A stretch of DNA of 64,000 bases, taken from positions 22,604,020-22,668,019 of the forward strand of contig CM020620.1 of NCBI GenBank assembly GCA_009829735.1, read 5' to 3'. Below, in pieces: positions 60,494 through 64,000 of the stretch. Made by a program: the position numbers and the translations under genes. Every line of letters starts with the position of its first letter. The first letter of the stretch is position 1. The notes beneath the pieces were generated by a model. That model ran no database searches, had not been told where the DNA came from, and was given only the letters and a program-made list of their open reading frames with translations. Origin of the DNA: Pyropia yezoensis (lineage: Eukaryota; Rhodophyta; Bangiophyceae; Bangiales; Bangiaceae).

Positions 60494-61432
60494 ATGCCGC
60501 TCGCCTGGGCCGCCGCGGCGCCCATCCCCCTCGTGCGCGGCCCGCCGCGGTCGCCCTGCCGCCCCGCCGAGGCCGGGCGGCGGCGGCGGCAGCCGCGGCG
60601 GGGCGTGGCCGCCGCCACGGGGGCGGCCCCCCCCGCCGCCGCCCGCGCCCCGCGGGCGGGGGCCGCGGCGGGGGGGGGTCCACCCTCCGCGCCTTGCCCC
60701 CCCCACGCCCCCCCTCCCGCGGCGGCGCCCGCTCCCCCCGTGGGCCGGCGGGCGCTCCTCACCGCCGCCGCCGCCGCCGCCGCGGGGGTGGCCACCGCCA
60801 CTGTGGCCACCGGCGGCGGCGGCGGCGGCGGCGGCACGCGGTGGCCGCCGGCGGCAGCGGCGGCGGCGGGCCTGCGCCCCCCACCGCCCCCCGCGGCGGC
60901 TGCGCCGACGGCGCCGGACCTCACCCCCCTCTACACCCGCACGGGGAGCGGCCTCGAATATTACGACTTTCGGGTGGGCGCCGGCGCCGTCCCCGCCGAC
61001 GGGGATGAGGTGACGCTCCACTACACCGCCCGCCTCGCCGACCGCTTTGGGTGGCCCTATGACTCCACCTACGCGGCGGGCGGCGGGGACACCCCGGGGG
61101 GGGGCACGGGGGGGGTCGCGGGGGGGGAGCCCCGCGTCCTCCGCCTGGGGCGGGACCGCCTCATCCCGGGGCTCGTCGAGGGCCTCGAGGCGGGCATGCG
61201 GGTCGGCGGCAAGCGCCGCCTGCTCATCCCGCCGGCGCTCGGCTACGCAGACGAGCAGATGGGGCCGGTGCCGCGGCGGTACGGGGACCGCCGGCGGCTG
61301 TGGGCGACCGTCCTCAACCCGCGGCGGGTCGAGTCGGCGGGCGCGCTGGTGTTGGACGTCGAGCTGCTGCGCGTGCGGCGGCCGGGGGGAGGGGGGGGAG
61401 GGGCGGGGGGGGGGGCGGGAGGGGGGGGCTGA
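60494..61432 (+). CDS. FKBP-type peptidyl-prolyl isomerase, probably thylakoid lumen
   Basis: 312 residues from ATG 60494; upstream in-frame sequence is low-complexity repeat, so this start is preferred. Residues 1-95 are rich in Ala, Pro and Arg with few acids, as in a plastid transit peptide. GRRALLTAAAAAAAGVATAT (about residues 88-107) is a twin-arginine signal with a hydrophobic Ala core, as in Tat-dependent lumen proteins. The FKBP domain follows (about 150-300): GSGLEYYDFRVG, GDEVTLHYTARL, LIPGLVEGLEAGMRVGGKRR, LLIPPALGYADEQMG and a final VLDVELLRV. Such proteins isomerise prolyl bonds and help assemble photosynthetic complexes. The C-terminus is a Gly tail. No frame break, unlike the neighbouring genes. 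Confidence 0.85.
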   Translation: MPLAWAAAAPIPLVRGPPRSPCRPAEAGRRRRQPRRGVAAATGAAPPAAARAPRAGAAAGGGPPSAPCPPHAPPPAAAPAPPVGRRALLTAAAAAAAGVATATVATGGGGGGGGTRWPPAAAAAAGLRPPPPPAAAAPTAPDLTPLYTRTGSGLEYYDFRVGAGAVPADGDEVTLHYTARLADRFGWPYDSTYAAGGGDTPGGGTGGVAGGEPRVLRLGRDRLIPGLVEGLEAGMRVGGKRRLLIPPALGYADEQMGPVPRRYGDRRRLWATVLNPRRVESAGALVLDVELLRVRRPGGGGGGAGGGAGGGG

Positions 61433-61626
61433 CGTGGACGGTGGATGCGCCGGCGACACCATAGGGGAGGGGGGGAGAGGGATTGGGTACACCATGAGGA
61501 GGAAGGGGGGAGGGGGGTGGCGCGGGCGGCGTGGGCACGTTGGGCATCCACGGGGCCTCGTCCGCTGCGCCCCCCTTCTCCCTTGCCACAACCAATGGCC
61601 AACAAACCGCGTGTGGCCCGACGGCG

Positions 61627-62463
61627 TCATTCCCGCGCCTTTGCCGGCAGCTCGTCGGCCCAGCCGTCCAGCCTGCCACCGGCAACGCCCCAGCCGTCCC
61701 CCCCCCCCCTCCCCTCGTACGCGACCAGCTCCACGCCGACCCCCCCCAGGAACCGTGCGGCCTGCCCGTCGGTCGCGTAGGGCTCCCCATACACCACCCG
61801 CCGCACCCCCGCCTGCACAATCTTTTTCGCACACGCCATGCACGGGAACACGGTGGTGTACATGACGGCGCCCCCGCAGCGGCGGCGACCCGCCTCAATG
61901 ATGGCATTCTCCTCTGCGTGGAGGCACACGCACAGCTCCAGGCCAACCCCCCGGCGGGTGCCGCCAATGTCATTGCACCGCTCACACCCGCCGTCGGCAC
62001 AGTTGGGCGCCCCGACGGGGGTGCCATTGTAGCCCGTCGACACGATCCGCCGGTCCACCGTGACGACCGCGCCGACGCGGCGGCGCATGCAGTTGGTGCG
62101 CGCCGCGGCCAGGCGGGCGAGCGCCATAAAGTAGGCGTCCCAGGGGGGGCGCCGGTGCGCCGGCGACAGCAGGTCCGCCGCGTGCAGCGCCGCGTGCAGC
62201 GGCGGCAGCGCCGCGTGCGCGTTGAGGATGGTCAGTGCGGGGCGGACACGCGGAAAGGGGGAGGGGGGGGTGCCGGGGGGGGCGGGGGCGGGGGCGGGGG
62301 GAACCGCCCGGCATCGTCCGCGCCCACAAACGCGGCCAGCGAGTGGGGACAGTCGGGGTGGGGGTGCGCGTGGATGGCGTCTGCCGCCGCCGCCGCGCCG
62401 CCATTCGTGTGCGCCCGTGCAGTTGGTCCGTCACCAACGGCGGCGGCGGCGGCGCCACCGCCG

Positions 62464-62500
<37 letters not shown>

Positions 62501-62883
62501 GACCACCGCCGTCCTCGGCTCCCCCCCCCCCCCCCCCCCGCCAGCGGCCGCCACGGCGGGCGGCGGGGTCCCGCACGGGCACCCCCCCCCCCCCCCAGCC
62601 TCGCCACGTGCCGCGCGTACCGCACGAGCACCGGCGCGTCGACGCGGACGAGGAGGAAGTAGGGGCGTTTGGCGAGGCCCGCCACCGGGTCCAGCTCCCC
62701 CCCCCCCACCGACCGGATGACCACGTGGACGGCGGGGCGCCAGGCGGCGGCGAGCAGGCCCGCCCGGCGGGGGGAGAGGAGCTCCGCCACGCTGTCCACG
62801 CGCGTGGCGCCAGTGGTGGCGGCGAGCCACGCGGCGACGGTCGCTTTGCCGGCGCAGGGGGGGCCAATGAGGCCAATGATCAT
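61627..62883 (-). CDS. Deoxycytidylate (dCMP) deaminase with N-terminal P-loop domain; frame breaks in the linker
   Basis: Minus strand, ATG at 62883. The N-terminal part (62883 to about 62560) has a P-loop GPPCAGKATVAAWLA and a kinase-like fold pattern (RVDSVAELLSP ... VHVVIRSVGGGELDPVAG ... YFLLVRVDAPVLVRYARHV). A linker full of C/G runs changes frame twice; FVGADDAGRF in one frame near 62320 still looks genuine. The C-terminal catalytic part starts before LTILNAHAAL and WDAYFMALARLAAARTNCM and contains the zinc motifs CLHAEENAI (about 61926-61900) and TVFPCMACAKKI (about 61855-61820), plus the substrate loop TGYNGTP. It converts dCMP to dUMP, feeding thymidylate synthesis. A similar two-domain layout is known from fungal dCMP deaminases. 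N- and C-terminal parts are in the same frame, so short introns or homopolymer errors are as likely as real damage. Confidence 0.75.
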
Positions 62884-64000
62884 GGTGTGCGGCCGAGGGA
62901 GACGGAATAGGGGGGGGGGGGGGGAGGTGAGTGGATGGACGAGTGTAAGGGGATGACAAGGGGGGGGGAGGGAGGGGGATAGCGGCTGGTGGAAAAATAT
63001 GGTCAGGGGGCGGGGGGGGGGGGGGAGGAGGGGGGGGAAGGGGACCTGGCGATGGCTGGCGCTGCCACGGGGAGGGTGGCCGCACTGCAGCGGGGGGGGG
63101 GGGAGGCTCTTTCGCCGAGAGCCTCGTCGACGCCACAGGGTCCCTGTCAAGGATGACGTCGATTTCAGAGCCGCCCGCCCGCGCCGCCGCACGAGCCGCG
63201 GCGCGCCCGTCTTGATCCGCGGCGCTGCCGCCCAGGCCGGGACGCGACGGCGGCGGCGGCGGCACGCGCCGCGGCCGACGCGCCGCAGCCCGGCCGGCGC
63301 GCGCGTCGACGCGCTGCCTTGGCGGCTCTCACGAGGCGAGAGGGGGGGGAGGAGGTGGGGGGGGGGGGGGGGTGGAGGGGAGGAGGGGGCGGTGGCAGGG
63401 GGGCTGGTGGCGGGGCGTGTGACCACACCCCCGGCGGCCCGTGCGCACCGCGGAGGCGGTGGCGGTCTTGTTGCTTGTCGGCGGTTGGGGGGGAGTGTGA
63501 GGGTTTTTGGGGGCACGCCTGCGCGTCGGGGGGGGGAGGACTCCCAGACGGCTGTGGGCGGGCAGGGCTGGCCGGCCGGCCGCCCCCACGAGGGAGGGGG
63601 GGAGCTACGGCCGCGTCGGTGCCGGCCGCCCCCGGCCAGCGCCGCAGCAGGAGACGAGGGGGTGGTGGGGTGGGGAGGGCGCCCGGGGGGGGAGGAGGGG
63701 CTGCCCCCCAAAAGAGGGGCGGACGTGTGCGGGCGACGGGGGGATAACGCACAAAGAGGGTTTGCAAAAAAAAAAACAGCGCACAACGACGCAGGCGGGC
63801 ACACCCTATTCCCTCGACGCGGCCGTGGCCCCCGCTCACTTGTATGTACATGGGGCGCTGCGCTGCGCTTTGCGGGGGTGCCCGCCAACCAAGGGGCACC
63901 CCACCCACGCACGGCCTGCCTAGTAGACCACCGCCGGGCCGCCCGGCAGGACGCCCGCCAGCCGGGAAGAGCCGGTGAGGAGGGCGCCCAGCCAGCCGCC
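62884..64000. other. Upstream region of dCMP deaminase; G-run low complexity, no gene recognised
   Basis: G-runs at about 62910-62924, 63010-63024, 63090-63102 and 63356-63372. Open frames on both strands follow from composition. The final ~250 bases have normal complexity but show no motif. Confidence 0.55.

Noticed and set aside
1-64000. tRNA or rRNA genes
   Set aside because: I saw no cloverleaf or rRNA-like sequence; the only tRNA-like string is the primer binding site of E3 at 38191-38204.

Overview
The window is nuclear DNA of a eukaryote. It has spliced genes, LTR retrotransposons of both major superfamilies, Tc1/mariner and PIF/Harbinger type DNA transposons, and almost no bacterial-style gene packing. 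GC content is very high, with long G/C homopolymers and trinucleotide runs. One host gene encodes an FKBP with what looks like a plastid transit peptide plus a twin-arginine lumen signal, so the organism is probably photosynthetic. A bangiophyte red alga (Porphyra/Pyropia type) would fit, but that is inference. Long open frames in the GC-rich repeats are open on both strands at once and are not counted as genes.

Layout. 1-2440: an IS630/Tc1-like transposase. 2440-8040: a ~160-bp satellite made of back-to-back perfect hairpins. 8040-10090: Ala/Gly-rich low-complexity DNA and a ~370-bp tandem repeat. 10369-12156: a four-exon gene on the minus strand encoding a zinc-binding protein of unknown function; all three introns have GT/AG borders and keep frame. 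14473-24123: an apparently intact Ty3/gypsy chromovirus (E1) with 572-bp LTRs that look identical and a CAAAT target duplication. 25398-31753: decayed parts of a two-gene PIF/Harbinger element (transposase on +, SANT/Myb-like partner on -). 33566-38410: an intact Ty1/copia element (E3) with 206-bp LTRs and a GGCCC duplication. 38815-48191: a second chromovirus (E2) on the minus strand, with 469-bp LTRs, a GTTTT duplication and a pol gene carrying one frameshift and one stop. 48896-51158: a dead Tc1 element flanked by TA, with a solo E2-type LTR nested inside. 51313-52329: a possible MITE. 52330-55060: G-run and GGC microsatellite DNA. 55190-62883: a small host-gene island with a beta-lactamase-like gene split by a 1.4-kb non-autonomous DNA transposon, a RECQ1-like helicase fragment, a lumen-type FKBP and a dCMP deaminase with an N-terminal P-loop domain.

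The most notable results concern the retroelements. Both chromoviruses, although diverged, carry a homologous antisense ORF of about 650-705 codons between pol and the 3' LTR. E1 has a canonical GGGAAAC -1 frameshift heptamer at the gag/pol junction, while E2 has GAGAAAC plus an ATGA stop/start overlap at the same place. E1 and E2 share an identical 18-nt primer binding site. The copia element is primed by a sequence complementary to the anticodon arm of initiator tRNA-Met, as in Drosophila copia and yeast Ty5. All single-copy host genes except the FKBP lose frame at G/C homopolymers or short tandem repeats, which could be decay, introns or long-read assembly error.
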